Shown here: one piece after another, positions 11,120-24,400 of the stretch
How the letters are laid out: every line of letters starts with the position of its first letter
Position numbering within the stretch: the stretch's first letter is position 1
Assembly: GCF_019320115.1 (NCBI RefSeq)
Contig: NC_089591.1
Location: 22,856,502 to 22,920,501, forward strand
Reading direction: 5' to 3'
DNA length: 64,000 nt
From: Miscanthus floridulus
Lineage: Eukaryota > Streptophyta > Magnoliopsida > Poales > Poaceae
Notes under the pieces: model-generated
Seen by the model: the letters and a program-made list of their open reading frames with translations, nothing else
Told to the model about the DNA's origin: nothing
Database searches by the model: none
Program-made: the position numbers and the translations under genes

Positions 11120-11650
11120 AAACATTTCTCCAAACCTCACAAAAGCAAACCCCACCTGACCTTAAGATAAGGATGGACACGGAGCTCAAAACATGTGAAC
11201 ACCCTCACAAAATGCTAGGGGCTCACAAAAGCAAACCCTAGCCGACCTTAAGATAAGGATGGACACTGGAGGTCAAAACAAGTGAGCACCCTCGCAAAAT
11301 GGTGGGGGCTCACAAAAGCAAACCCCAGCCGACCTTAAGATAAGGACGAACGCGGAGATCAAAACAAGTGAGCACCCTCACAAAGCACAAGGGGCTCACA
11401 AAAAGCAAACCCCACCCGCCCTTAAGATAAGGACAGACACGGAGGTCAAAACAAGTGAGCACCCTAGCAAAGAGCTAGGGACTCACAAAAAGCAAACCCC
11501 ACCTGCCCTTAAGATAAGGACGGATGCGGAGGTCAAAACAATTCAGCACCCTCGCAAAAATGCTAGGGGCTCACAATGTAAATCCCCCAATCCCCAAGAC
11601 ACAAAGACGGACATAGTGCCACCCATCCTCAAAACAAAAGGACGGAAATA
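11120..11650 (+). repeat. 86-bp tandem repeat in G1
   Basis: Five clear units and a degenerate sixth repeat every 83-92 bases, each containing CCTTAAGATAAGGA and GTGAGCACCCT...GGGGCTCACA. TTAAGATAAGG recurs near 11162, 11248, 11335, 11421 and 11509. Tandem repeats between pol and the 3' LTR are characteristic of Tat-lineage elements. Confidence 0.75.
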
Positions 11651-12066
11651 AGGGTCAAATCGTGCGAACACCCTTGTAAAGCAAAACAACCCCAATCGAA
11701 GGGCATCCTCGCACCGCTGACTCAAAATCCAACAAGACAAAAACAAAAGGGGCCCACAAGAATACTAAATCAATCGTCAAAAGTCAAAAACAAGTCCAAT
11801 CATCTCAAAATGACGCATTCACTCCACACACCAACCTCACCAACAAAACATCAATCTCTCATAACTAGCCACATTCACCACTGCATCGAGAAACGAATCG
11901 ACTGGGATTAAATGCTCCACCCACCCAATCAACATTAAAAACAAATCACCACACTAAAATCCAACAGCCAGGTTCACCCTATAAATACCACCCCAATCCA
12001 CCTAATGGATCGATCAGCAACCACAACAACAGCCACAATTCTCAACCTTCCCACACTCGAAAATGC
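11651..12066 (+). other. G1 spacer up to the G2 insertion
   Basis: CA-rich, non-coding G1 sequence. It ends in CTCCC (12067-12071), the target site of G2, and resumes after 25004. Confidence 0.5.
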
Positions 12067-12071
12067 CTCCC

Positions 12072-15000
12072 TATGGCAGAATCTCCTAAGTTATAGGGCC
12101 CACATGCACCTGTTACTGTCCGACGACCTTTGACATTTATGCATATGTTTCCATTAACTTAAAAAGATTGTCGGGTGTCCTCGGGGAACCCCGAATCAAC
12201 CACGATTTCCGAGCAGGATCACGTTACAGAGTCATTACAGTATTACAACATTTATTCAAACATCAATACCAGAGTAAAAACAGCGGAAGTCTTACAATAA
12301 CATAATTTACAAAACAGTAGTTTCAAACCTCGCAACTAGGTTCGATGTTTATTACAAAACGGAATAGTGGAGTAGCATTATAATATAATACAAAACACAC
12401 AATGAAAACTGCCCTGCCCAAGGGCCACACATTTACTTCTCATCATCATCACAAGGTACAACTATCATGTAGCACGATCCAAAACATATCTGCTCATGAG
12501 GCTCACCTGCAACAAGGGTCAACGAACCCTGAGTACAAAAGTACTCAACAAGACTTAACCGAAATAAAACTGATAGAACTCAGGAATGCCGGCTCATGGG
12601 ATTCAAGGTATGGCTTTAACAATAATCAAAGTTCTTTTGCGTAAAAAGCTCTTTAACAAAATTCTTTATATAGGAAACTTCATAAAATCATATACAAAGC
12701 TGACACGATCCATGTTAAGATCATGAAACTTCATATCCAACACCTTCACAAGCCTTATTCGAGTTCTAGTTATTAGTACTACGATGATGAACAGAGAAGT
12801 GAGTCTCCATAACCGAGGAGCAACGATGATTCGAACTGATTAAACCCAACTGGGGATTCTAGACCACACGACATATGCAGGTCCCCGACCTACATATATC
12901 AACCTACTCTCGGATCTTATAAGGCAAGAACGAGTCCACGCCACCCGAGAATACAGTACTCCACCAATCTAGCCCATTGCCACGTGGGTACATGCTATTC
13001 CCGCCATCTCTCCACTCCCAGTGCACGAGTAGCCATTCTCATAATAGAATTGCCAAGTTCAGGCTTACTAGAGTATGTGGTCAGTACTACAAAGTCTCAC
13101 CGCACACAGTTCAACAACGGACGTGCCTTAACCGACACAGGCAGAAAGAACCTGCTCACAAGACCTCCATGTCTTGTGGCTCACACACACCGAGTCCACC
13201 TGGTCTAGATTTATTACTCCACATTCCCATATCACATGATAACATAAGTTAATCAAATCCCGTTTAAAGTTCACAGGTGACAGGTAATCACCTGACTTTC
13301 ATCGTTCTACGCATAGCTAAGCATAACTAGGCATATACGAATTTTAAACTAGTAATATGGTAATTATGGAATAACAAGGTGGGTAATGTACCAATTTGAC
13401 TTGTACTTGACTCCTAATCACTTAATGCAGTAAAAAGAAGCAAAAGCGAAATCAATTTGTAAAATACAAGGTAGGGTTGTATGCATCCGGGGCTTGCCTT
13501 CGTTGATGGAAAAGTCCGGTTCCTGCGACGTTTCACAAGTATTCGATCCGACCTCAACAGACGGATTAACCTCCTCAACAACTTGATTAACTACCACGTG
13601 TTCACCTTCGTTCACTACACGTAATAACAATGCCATGTTTAACATGATGCGGAATACGAAACATGATGCTCGATGATGGATGCAAAAATTAACAATTTGA
13701 ATACAACTTTCCTTCGCGGTACAGTTGCAAGTCAAACAACTAAATCTTTTTCGTAACACATACATCAATTGCCAAGGATCATTATCAACTAATGACCCAA
13801 GGTCATCACTCAATCCAAAATTTCAAACAAAACCTAAATCATCAAAGGTTACTATTTGCTTTTATGAATTAATTATTTAATTCAAAATTATGAAATAAAT
13901 CAACTTATTCTAATTGAGCTCAAAATTTTAGTAAATGTTCATTACATGATAACTAAGTGGCAAAACAAATTTCATAATTTTTGGATAAATAAATAAGCCT
14001 AGAAAAATCATGGAAATCCATTTATTAATAAATTGAGCAATTTTTATCACATTCAAAAATTACTGAAAAACATTATTTCATATTTTTCTTAAATAATATA
14101 CATCACAGAGAAGTCACACAAAAAATTTCATAATTTTTGGAGCTCTAAATTAATCTACACAAAAATAACAAATTACATTACTATTCATTCAAATCTGAAA
14201 ATAGAAAAATCCATTTGAACGCTGAGTCACTGACAACGGGTCCCACCTGTCATCCCTAACCTCACGCGTTTGACCACGACGGTGACGGCGCTGACCGGCG
14301 TAAACTCGTCGATGGTGAGTTCAACGGCGACGGCCAAAGTACCAAAATGATCCCCAAGACTAGGCGCATCGATTGACGTCCCTATCAGCACTGATTACGG
14401 CCCTATACTAGCTCGTCGTCGGCCATGGCGGACGCGGTGGCACGGCAGTGCTACGCCGGCGACGTGAGACCTGTATAGCTAAAACAGAAGGCCTAGGAAG
14501 CATCAGCAGCTCACCCCAAATACGACTGAGTAGAGCACAAGGCCGGAGGAGCAACGGAGAGGTGGGTCGACGTCCTGAGCAAGCACGGTGGAGCAGATCG
14601 TCGTCGGTGGTGATGTTTCGGGAGCTGTGGTGGTCAAAATGAGAAATCAATGGGTCATGGAGGACTATAGTTTCGTGGCAAAGCTGAAACAAGACTCAGC
14701 AGGGGCAGAGGATCACCGTAACACGCTGGCCACGACGAAGCGCTCGCGATAGGGACACTGCCGGCCACGAGGAAGAAGAGTGTGCACCGCGAGTTTCTGG
14801 TGAAGACAAGCCACAAGGACTGGTTTGTTGGACGCGCAAGGAACTAGCGGAGCTAGGACATGCTTTGCTACGATGGCGCGGGTGCTGGTTCAACGGCAAA
14901 CGCTCAACGGAGTTATGACAACGATGTCGGGAAAACAGAGGAAGGGAAACGGCGAAGAACGGCGACGGCTTAGGCCTTAAGGAGTGGCCAGAAGCACAAG

Positions 15001-15657
15001 GAAGCCATGCAGGAGCCTTCCCCACGCCAGCGCAAAGCCGAGGACATCCACGCGTGCGTCTGGAAGCGAACTGAAGGTCACCGGCGGTGTAGGTACGGCG
15101 GTGAACACTGTTCACAGTATTTACAAGTTTGTCATTCGCCAAAATTCACAAATTACTCTCAAATTTTCATAACAACTAAAAAATCTCATAAAATAAAAGT
15201 TGTTCAAAATCAAAAGTTCTACAACTTTGCTTTTATAACCAACTCCTAATTCGGTCTAGATTTTGAAATGAACTTTTGAATTCAAATGGGGAAATTTAAC
15301 GAATTACGACTTTTTGAATTACTCCAAATTTTACTAAACAACTTGAAAAACTCCAAAAACAAACTTTGCTTAACTTGTCAAGCTCTACACTTTTGCTTTT
15401 GGACTCAACCCCAAAATATGCATAGATTTTGAAATGGATTTTCAGGGTAGGATTTAAATGCTGAAAATCAGGGTTTTCACGAAAAATTCAAAATCAAACA
15501 AACTTTGAACTTGAGTCAAACAATACAATTCAACACATACCACATGAATATAAACTTGTTTTAGTGTATGCATCTCAAAGTTTTTAATATGACCAATTGC
15601 CTTGCAATGCATATGATGATATGGCAGTTTTAGTATTTAAACACCCAGGGTGTTACA
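12072..15657 (-). repeat. G2 3' LTR
   Basis: A 3586-bp LTR nearly identical to 21436-24999. It contains an AT-rich block and a GC-rich block (about 14220-15110). Reading frames within it look accidental. Confidence 0.9.
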
Positions 15658-15672
15658 ATCCTTCCCTCTAAA
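15658..15672 (-). other. G2 polypurine tract
   Basis: On the minus strand AGAGGGAAGGAT directly precedes the 3' LTR start TGTAACA. This is the expected plus-strand primer of reverse transcription. Confidence 0.7.
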
Positions 15673-15825
15673 AGAAATCTCGCTCCGAGATTCAAAGCCA
15701 TAGAGTAAGTAATGGAAAAGGAAATGTGTCAGTCCAAAAACATCCAGAACTTGTCCATAAAACAGCTGAGGTTCCTTTACAAAACATAATTTGTAGCAAC
15801 CGAGCTCAACTAACATTACTCTATT

Positions 15826-18800
15826 CTATATTGACGCTAGAAACTCTGGAAACTTTTCTAACAAGTAATCTTCTGATTCCTAGGTAGCTTTCTCTACTGA
15901 ATGTTGATTCCATTGTATTTTATAGAACTTGATTGTCCGTCTTTGAGTACCATGATCTTTCTGATCTAACACTCGGATAGGATATTCAGAGTAAGTTAAA
16001 TCCGGTTCTAGTTCTACTCCTTCAACTTCAACATTTTGTTCAGGCACTCGGAGACACTTTTTCAATTGAGAAATATGGAACACATCATGCACAGCTACGA
16101 GATGTTCAGGTAATTTCAAGCGATATGCCACTTTTCCATACCTCTCCAAAATTTGATATGGTCCAATGTATCGGGGTGCCAACTTTCCTTTAACACCAAA
16201 ATGGTTAACTCCCTTCATTGGTGATACTTTCAGATATACAAAATCTCCTTTGTTAAATACCAATGGTCTCCGTCTTCTATCCGCATAACTCTTTTGGCGG
16301 GACTGAGCTATTTTCAAATTACTCTATATTTGCCTAACCTTGTCTTCTATTTCTTTCACAAGGTCAACTCCAAAGAATCTTCTTTCTCCAGGCTCAGACC
16401 AACTCAATGATGTTCTGCATCTACGACCATAGAGTGCTTCAAATGGAGCCATTCTAATGCTTTCCTGATAACTATTGTTGTATGAGAACTCGGCCAAAGG
16501 TAAGCACTCATCCCACTTATTGGAATAGTTAAGGACACAACACCTTAACATATCTTCAAGTACTTGATTGACTCTTTCAGTCTGTCCATCAGTCTGTGGA
16601 TGATAAGTTGTACTATACAAAAGTTTGGTACCCAATGAAGAATGCAATTGTTTCCAAAAGTTGGAGACAAACTATGTACCCCTATCTGACACAATAGTCT
16701 TGGGTACTCCATGGAGACTCACAATTCACTCTAAATACATCTTGGCATACCGTATAGTGGGATATGTATTCTGGACTGGAAGAAAATGTGCTGATTTGGT
16801 TAGTCGATCTACAATAACCCATACTGAATCAAATCCCTTTGATGTCTTGGGTAGACCAACAATAAAATCCATACTTATATCCTCCCATTTCCAAGATGGA
16901 ATAGGTAATGGTTGTAATTCACCAGCAGACCTCAAATGTATAGCTTTCACCTTTTGACAAGTATCACACTTTGCTATATATCTAGCAATCTCTATTTTCA
17001 TTTTAGTCCACCAGAATCTTTGCTTCAAGTCCTGGTACATCTTGTTGCTTCCTAGATGGATAGATAACCTAGTAGCATGTGCTTCTTCTAGAATTGACTG
17101 ACGCAACTCAGGAACCTTTGGTACCACCAGGCGATCCTTGAACCATAACACATCTTCATCATCTATGCTGAAGCATTCTGCTTTTCCATTCTTGACTCTT
17201 TCCTTGATATGGGCTATACCCTTGTTTTCCTTCTGAGCAACAATAACTTGACCTCGAATAGTGGCTTCAACAATTATGTTGGTCAAACTACCTTGTTGAA
17301 TTACTTCTACATTCAACTTCTCCATTTCTTGACATAGCGTCAAACCCATTGTTCTCACTGCTAGATAATTGCAATAACTTTTGTGACTGAGGGCATCTAC
17401 AACCACATTTGCTTTACCCGGGTGATAATGTACTTCCAAATCATAATCCTTAATCAGTTCTAACCATCTTCTTTGTCGCATGTTCAATTCTGACTGAGTA
17501 AAGATATACTTTAAGCTCTTGTGGTCTGTATACATATGGCACGTATTACCAAGCAGGTAATGCCACCAAATCTTCAGAGCATGAACCACAGCTGCTAACT
17601 CCAGATCATGAGTCGGATAGTGTTCTTCATGTTGCTTAAGTTGCCTAGACGCATAGGCAATGACTCGACCTTCTTGCATCAACACACATCCAATACCAAT
17701 ACCTAAAGCATCACAATAAATATCAAACGGCTTTTCGATATCAGGTTGGGCTAATACTGGTGCAGTAGTCAATAGTCTTTTCAAGGTTTGGAAAGCCTCT
17801 TCACAATCAGATGACCAGACAAACTTAACTTGGTTCTTCAACAATTCAGTTATGGACTTTGATATTTTAGAGAAATCTAGAATAAACCGACGATAATACC
17901 CTGCCAATCTCAGAAAACTCCAAACTTAATGAACTGTGGTTGGCGGTTTCCAATCAAGCACATCCTTCATTTTGCCGGGATCAACTGCAACTCCTTCGGC
18001 TAACAAGACATGTCCAAGAAATTGCACTTCCTTAAGCCAAAAATCACACTTGCTGAACTTGGCATATAGTTGATGTTCTCTCAAGCGGGTCAGAACAATC
18101 CTAAGATGTTCCGCATGTTCTTTCTTATTCTTGGAATATACTAAAATGTCATCAATAAATACCACTACAAACTTGTCTAGCTCAGGCATGAATACTGAGT
18201 TCATCAGATACATGAAATGAGCGGGAGCATTTGTCAATCCAAAAGACATTACCAAGTATTCATATAATCCATATCTTGTGGTAAATGCTAGTTTTGGGAA
18301 TATCTTCAGGCTTTATCTTAATTTGATGATACCCTGATCTCAAATCTATCTTGGAGAAAACTTTGGCTCCAGCTAATTGATCAAAAAGCAAATCTATTCG
18401 AGGTAATGGATACTTATTCTTGATGGTCACTTCATTCAACGGACGATAGTCAACACATAACCTTAGGGTCTCATCTTTCTTTTTCACAAAAATTGCTGGA
18501 CATCCCCAAGGTGAGGAACTAGGTTGGATAAACCCCTTCTCAATCAATTCTTGTAACTGAGTCTTCAACTCGGCCAATTCCTTAGGTGGCATAGCTATTC
18601 CAGGTTGCAATTCTATGTTAAACTGGACATCCCTATCAGGTGGTAGACCGGGTAGATCTTCTGGAAACACATCTGGAAATTCACACACTACCGGAATATC
18701 TCTAATCTCTTTGACAGCAGTTGCACAAACCTTGCCCACTGATCTTCTTAGGGTTGGAAGTTGGATGAGAAGTTGAGAATTACTATCAGGCAAACTTACT

Positions 18801-20306
18801 CTTAATGTCCTATTCAAAGCATATATAATAGCCTTATGCTGATACATCCAATTCATTCCCAAGATTACATCTATATCCTGATCCTTAAGGATAATCATGG
18901 TAGTGGGAAAAATATGCCCACCCAGGTTTACGGGTACCTGGTATACCATTTCCTTAGTACATAGACGTCCCCCGGGCGACTGTATAAAGAAACTTTCCTT
19001 TGTTGCCCCAATTGAAATTTCATGCTTCACGACAAATGTTCTATTGATGAATGAATGCGATGCGCCAGAATCAAAAAGTATAACTGCAGGATGATTGGCA
19101 ATAGGAAACATACCCATCATCACTGGCTCCCCTTCTGGAATTTCTCTAGCTTGAATATAGAACACCCGTCCTGTCTTCCTCTCATCTTTGCCCTTCTGAG
19201 CATTCTGATTGGGGTTCTTGTTTGGTGCCTGACCCTGTTGTTGATTGGCAGGGGCCTTCTGATAATTTTGATTAACCTGTCTAGGATATGGACATTCCCT
19301 GAAGAAATGACCAGTCCTTCCACAATTGTAACACGGATAGTTATGACCCTGGGACGTTGGAACATTGCCACCAGGAGCATTGGTTGACTGTAAGTTCGGA
19401 TAGGTTATAGCAGGACAGACATTTGACTGTTGCCCAGGCTTGAGACTGTGGCGGACTGGTAAGGAGGACTGATTATGATGTACTGGATGATAAATCACCC
19501 TCTACCTCTTCTGATTTCCCCCAAAAGATCCGGATGGCATACTCTTTTTCTTTTTGAGCTCCTTATGCGGCCGATACTTTGACTCCGAAGCAATTGCAAT
19601 ATTTATGGCCTCATGGTAAGTGACATTGGTGCAAGTTGTCATCATTGTTTGCAGCTTGGTATTCAAACCTCTCATAAACCACCTCTTCTTCTTGGCATCA
19701 GTATTGACATGTTCTGATGCATATTGTGATAGGTGATTAAATCTTCCCACATACTGCATCACAGTTTGATCTCCTTGCTTCAAAGCAAGGAATTCATCTA
19801 ACTTCATTGCCATCACTCCTTCAGGGATATAATGGGCTCTGAAGGCAGTACGGAACTCAGCCCAAGTTATTGGAATGCCAGCTAGTTGCATAGCCACTAA
19901 GTTCGCCCACCAAGCACTTGCTACTCCTCTAAGTTGCTGGGCGGCATACGTAGGTTTTTGATATTCCGTGCATGGAATAAGGTCAAATTTCTGCTCCATG
20001 GTTCGAAGCCAGTCATCAGCCTCCAATGGTTCATCTGCCTTGGTGAACACTGGTGGTCTTGTGTCTGTAAAATCAACATATGTAGCCTCCTGTCTGTTAT
20101 GGTGATGACCACGGTTTCCTTGCATCTGATTCTGATTACTTAGAGCGATCTCATGAAGCAAACGGGAATTTTCAGTCCGTCACATTGACAAGTGCAGTTA
20201 TAGCATCAGCTAGATTTGTTGGAACTAGTGGCGGATCTGGAATACCATCCTCATCTTGCGAAGTTCTAGGAACATACGAACCCCACGTACTGACGCATCT
20301 GCTCAT
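15826..20306 (-). pseudogene. G2 gag-pol polyprotein with integrase chromodomain
   Basis: Reading runs from an ATG at 20306 to a stop at 15826. The gag capsid core (ADDWLRTMEQKF, WANLVAMQLAGIPITWAEF, FNHLSQYA) spans about 20060-19580, with a zinc knuckle [14 protein letters not shown] near 19330-19285. The protease has an intact DSGASHSF (19072). The RT has FIDD at 18159-18148, followed by RNase H. The integrase has an HHCC end and HPQTDGQTERVNQVLEDM. A chromodomain (IRVLDQKDHGTQRRTIKFYKIQW to DYLLEKFPEFL) ends the frame. Lesions: stops at 19502, 17926, 16726, 16672, 16324 and 15880 (start of each codon), a frameshift near 18260-18285, and one near 20170. The chromodomain is known in this family to steer integration to H3K9-methylated chromatin. 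Confidence 0.85.
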
Positions 20307-20476
20307 AACAAGCCAAACTTTATTCACAAGTCCTTTATTGAATTGCACAAAAGCTTACTCCAGACACATTACATAGGGTTTACTAATATAAACACCAACC
20401 TGTAAGTACTAAAACAAAGATACATAGCTTAACTATAACTAACTATCATACAACTCTACTCTTTTTCGTGATTATT

Positions 20477-21030
20477 TCAAACTTCAGGCTCGGTATCCAT
20501 TCCGGAATTATTACCGCCTTCATCATCACTTTCATTGATCATTACTAATTCTTCAGGATCTTCTTCTTCTTCCTCTTCTGATTCATTATCATCGGCAAGG
20601 ATGACACCGGGGTCCATAGCATCAGCTTGGGGCTCATGATTTGGATTTAGCAGATTACTAAGCCTATGAACTTCCTCATGCAGATAAGTATTATGTTCTT
20701 CTAAATCTTCTACATAGAATTCTAGCTCATGAGTTCTAGCTCTAGCTATATTTTCCCTATGCCATGCTTCATTCCTTCCCTCCACCGTACAAACTAACAT
20801 GCTTTCACAGTTCCTAGTGCGCGGTGGTGAGATGCCTCAATTGACAGTATAGCATCCAAAGCCCTATCTCTAGTAGCTTGTGCTAACTCTATAGAAATCC
20901 TCTGTATCTTTGCTTGGGGATCAGGCCTTGAACTGCTACTGCTAGCACCATCGTTTCTAGGGGCAAGTTGGTGACGAGGAACTCCTTTGGGTCCAGTGGA
21001 CTTACGGGGCGTCATCTTGGCACGAGCCAT
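20477..21030 (-). pseudogene. G2 upstream ORF0 with histone H3 tail-like N-terminus
   Basis: The first ATG (21030) lies about 400 bases after the 5' LTR. The protein starts MARAKMTPRKSTG and goes on with PKGVPRHQLAPR. This aligns with the H3 tail (MARTKQTARKSTG...APRKQLA), matching at A1, R2, K4, T6, R8, K9, S10, T11, G12, K14 and then P, R, Q, L, A after one inserted residue. A Ser-rich linker, a predicted helix (QRISIELAQATRDRALDAIL) and a second helical part with LHEEVHRLSNLLNPN follow. The tail is strongly acidic (seven Glu in a run broken by Asp). A frameshift near 20800 separates the two halves. The function is unknown; the H3 likeness is seen directly, its role is inference. It precedes gag by about 170 bases. 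Confidence 0.6.
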
Positions 21031-21420
21031 AATGTAGGAAGCCAATTTAATCCAAGTAAGAGCATTTGATCAAAGTCTAAAGAGCAGCGATAATGGATTA
21101 TATTACTCAAACCAGTCTCACTACTCAACTCCAGACTAAGAGGTGAAGGAAGTAACGAGTGAATTAATAATGATGCATGAATCGTTCTTACGAACCAAAA
21201 ACATCAAAGTTTATAATGCACATAAACAACATTTATTTTTATATAGGGCATAGTAATATTACTACTCCACCACACAAAACCTTTTTAATCAAATACGGAA
21301 TAGGGAGAAAGAAATAAGATAAGTCAGAAGCAATTTGGACCAATTAACAAGTTAAATTTAGTCATCCCAAATCAATTTGAAGTTTTTGTAAAACAATACA
21401 ACAAAAACCTTGTAACGACC

Positions 21421-21432
21421 GCTTTGATACCA
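21421..21432 (-). other. G2 primer-binding site
   Basis: On the minus strand TGGTATCAAAGC follows the 5' LTR after GAA. It matches the complement of plant initiator tRNA-Met (TGGTATCAGAGC) at 11 of 12 bases. Confidence 0.8.
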
Positions 21433-21435
21433 TTC

Positions 21436-24400
21436 TATGGCAGAACCTCCTAAGTTATAGGGCCCATATGCACCTGTCACTGTCCGACGACCTTTGACAT
21501 TTATGCATATGTTTCCATTAACTTAAAAAGACTGTCGGGTGTCCTCAGGGGAACCCCGAATCATACACGATTTCCGAGCAGGATCACGTTACAGAGTCAT
21601 TGCAGTATTACAACATTTATTCAAACATCAATACCAGAGTAAAAACAACAGAAGTCTTACAATAACATAATTTACAAAATAGTAGTTTCAAACCTCGCAA
21701 CTAGGTTCGATGTTTATTACAAAATGAAATAGTGGAGTGGCATTATAATATAATACAAAACATACAATGAAACTGCCCTGCCCAAGGGCCACACATTTAC
21801 TTCTCATCATCATCATAAGGTACAACTGTCATGCAGCATGATCCAAAACAGATCTGCTCATGAGGCTCACCTGCAACAAGGGTCAACGAACCCTAAGTAC
21901 AAAAGTACTCAACAAGACTTAACCGAAATAAAACTGATAGAACTCAGGAATGCCGGCTCATGGGATTCAAGGTATGGCTTTAACAATAATCAAAGTTCTT
22001 TTGCGTAAAAAGCTCTTTAACAAAATTCTTTATATAGGAAACTTCATAAAATCATATACAAAGCTGACACGATCCATGTTGAGATCATGAAACTTCATAT
22101 CCAACACCTTCACAAGCCTTATTCGAGTTCCAGTTATTAGTACTACGATGATGAACAGAGAAGTGAGTCTCCATAACCGAGGAGCAACGATGATTCGAAC
22201 CGATTAAACCCAGCTGGGGATTCCAGACCACACGACATATGTAGGTCCCCGACCTACATATATCAACCTACTCTTGGATCCTCTAAGGGAAGAACGGGTC
22301 CGCGCCACCCGAGAATACAGTACTCCACCAATCCAGCCCATTGCCACGTGGGTACACGCTATTCCCGCCATCTCTCCACTCCCAGTGCGCGAGTAGCCAT
22401 TCTCGTAATAGAATTGCCAAGTTCAGGCTTACCAGAGTATGTGGTTAGTACTACAAAGTCTCACCGCACACAGTTCAACAACGGACGTGCCTTAACCGAC
22501 ACAGGCAGAAAGAACCTGCTCACAAGACCTCCATGTCTTGTGGCTCACACACACCGAGTCCGCCCGGTCTAGATTTATTACTCCACATTTCCATATCACA
22601 TGATAACATAAGTTAATCAAATCCCGTTTAAAGTTCGCAGGTGACAGGTAATCACCTGACTTTCATCGTTCTACGCATAGCTAAGCATAACTAGGCATAT
22701 ACGAATTTAAAACTGGTAATATGGTAATTATGGAATAACAAGGTGGGTAATGTACCAATTTGACTTGTACTTGACTCCTAATCACTTAATGCAGTAAAAA
22801 GAAGCAAAAGCGAAATTAATTTGTAAAATACAAGGTAGGGTTGTATGCATCCGGGGCTTGCCTTCGTTGACGGAAAAGTCCGGTTCCTGCGACGTTTCAC
22901 AAGTATTCGATCCGACCTCAACAGACGGATTAACCTCCTCAACAACTTGATTAACTACCACGTGTTCACCTTCGTTCACTGCACGTAATAACAATGCCAT
23001 GTTTAACATGATGCGGAATACGAAACATGATGCTCGATGATGGATGCAAAAATTAACAATTTGAATACAACTTTCCTTCGCGGTACAGTGCAAGTCAAAC
23101 TAACAAATCTTTTTCAACACCCAACATCAATTGCCAAGGATCATTATCAACTAATCACCCAAGGACATCACTCAATCAAAATTCAAACAAAACCTAATCA
23201 TTAAAGGTTACATTTGCTTTTATGAATTAATTATTTAATTCAAAATTATGAAATAAATCAACTTATTCTAATTGAGCTCAAAATTTTAGTAAATGTTCAT
23301 TACATGATAACTAAGTGGCAAAACAAATTTCATAATTTTTGGATAAATAAATAAGCCTAGAAAAATCATGGAAATCCATTTATTAATAAATTGAGCAATT
23401 TTTATCACATTCAAAAATTACTGAAAAACATTATTTCATATTTTTCTTAAATAATATACATCACAGAGAAGTCACACAAAAATTTTCATAATTTTTGGAG
23501 CTCTAAATAAATCTACACAAAAATAACAAATTACATCACTATTCATTCAAATCTGAAAATAGAAAAATCCATTTGAACGCTGAGTCACTGACAACGGGTC
23601 CCACCTGTCATCCCTAACCTCGCGCGTTTGACCACGACGGTGACGGCGCTGACCGCGTAAACTCATCGACGGTGAGTCCAACGGCGATGGCCAAAGTACC
23701 AAAATGATCACCAAGACTAGGCGCATCGATTGACGTCCCTATCAGCACTGATTACGGCCCTATACTAGCTCGTCGTCGGCCATGGCGGACGCGGTGGCAC
23801 GGCAGCGCTACGCCGGCGACGTGAGACCTGTACAGCTTAAACAGAAGGCCTAGGAAGCATCAGCAGCTCACCCCAAACGACTGAGTAGAGCACAAGGCCG
23901 GAGGAGCAACAGAGGTGGGTTCGACGTCCCGAGCAAGCACGGCGGAGCAGATCGTCGTCGGTGGTGATGTTCCGAGAGCTGTGGTGGTCAAAATGAGAAA
24001 TCAATGGGTCATGGAGGACTATAGCATCGTGGCGAAGCTGAAACAAGACTCAGCAGGGGCAGAGGATCACCGTAACACACTGGCCACGGCGAAGCGCTCG
24101 CGACGGGGACGCTGCTGGCCGCGAGGAAGAAGAGCACGCACCGTGAGTTTCCGATGAAGACAAGCCACAAGGAATGGTTTGCTGGACACGCAAGGAACTA
24201 GCGGAGTTGGGACACGCTTTGCTGTGATGGCATGGGCACTGGTTCGACGGCAAACGCTCAACAGAGTTATGACAACGGCGCCGGAGAAAACAGAGGAAGG
24301 GAAACAGCGAAGAACGGCGATGGCTTAGGCCTTAAGGAGCGGCCAGAAGCGCAAGGAAGCCACGCAGGAGCCTTTCCCATGCCAGCACAAAGCCGAGGAC

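Noticed and set aside
11120..11650. CRISPR-like array
   Set aside because: Units are contiguous tandem repeats without unique spacers, in a plant retrotransposon.
14220..15142. GC-rich frames in the G2 LTRs (also 23830-24520)
   Set aside because: They lie in LTR sequence, change frame between the two LTR copies and match no family.
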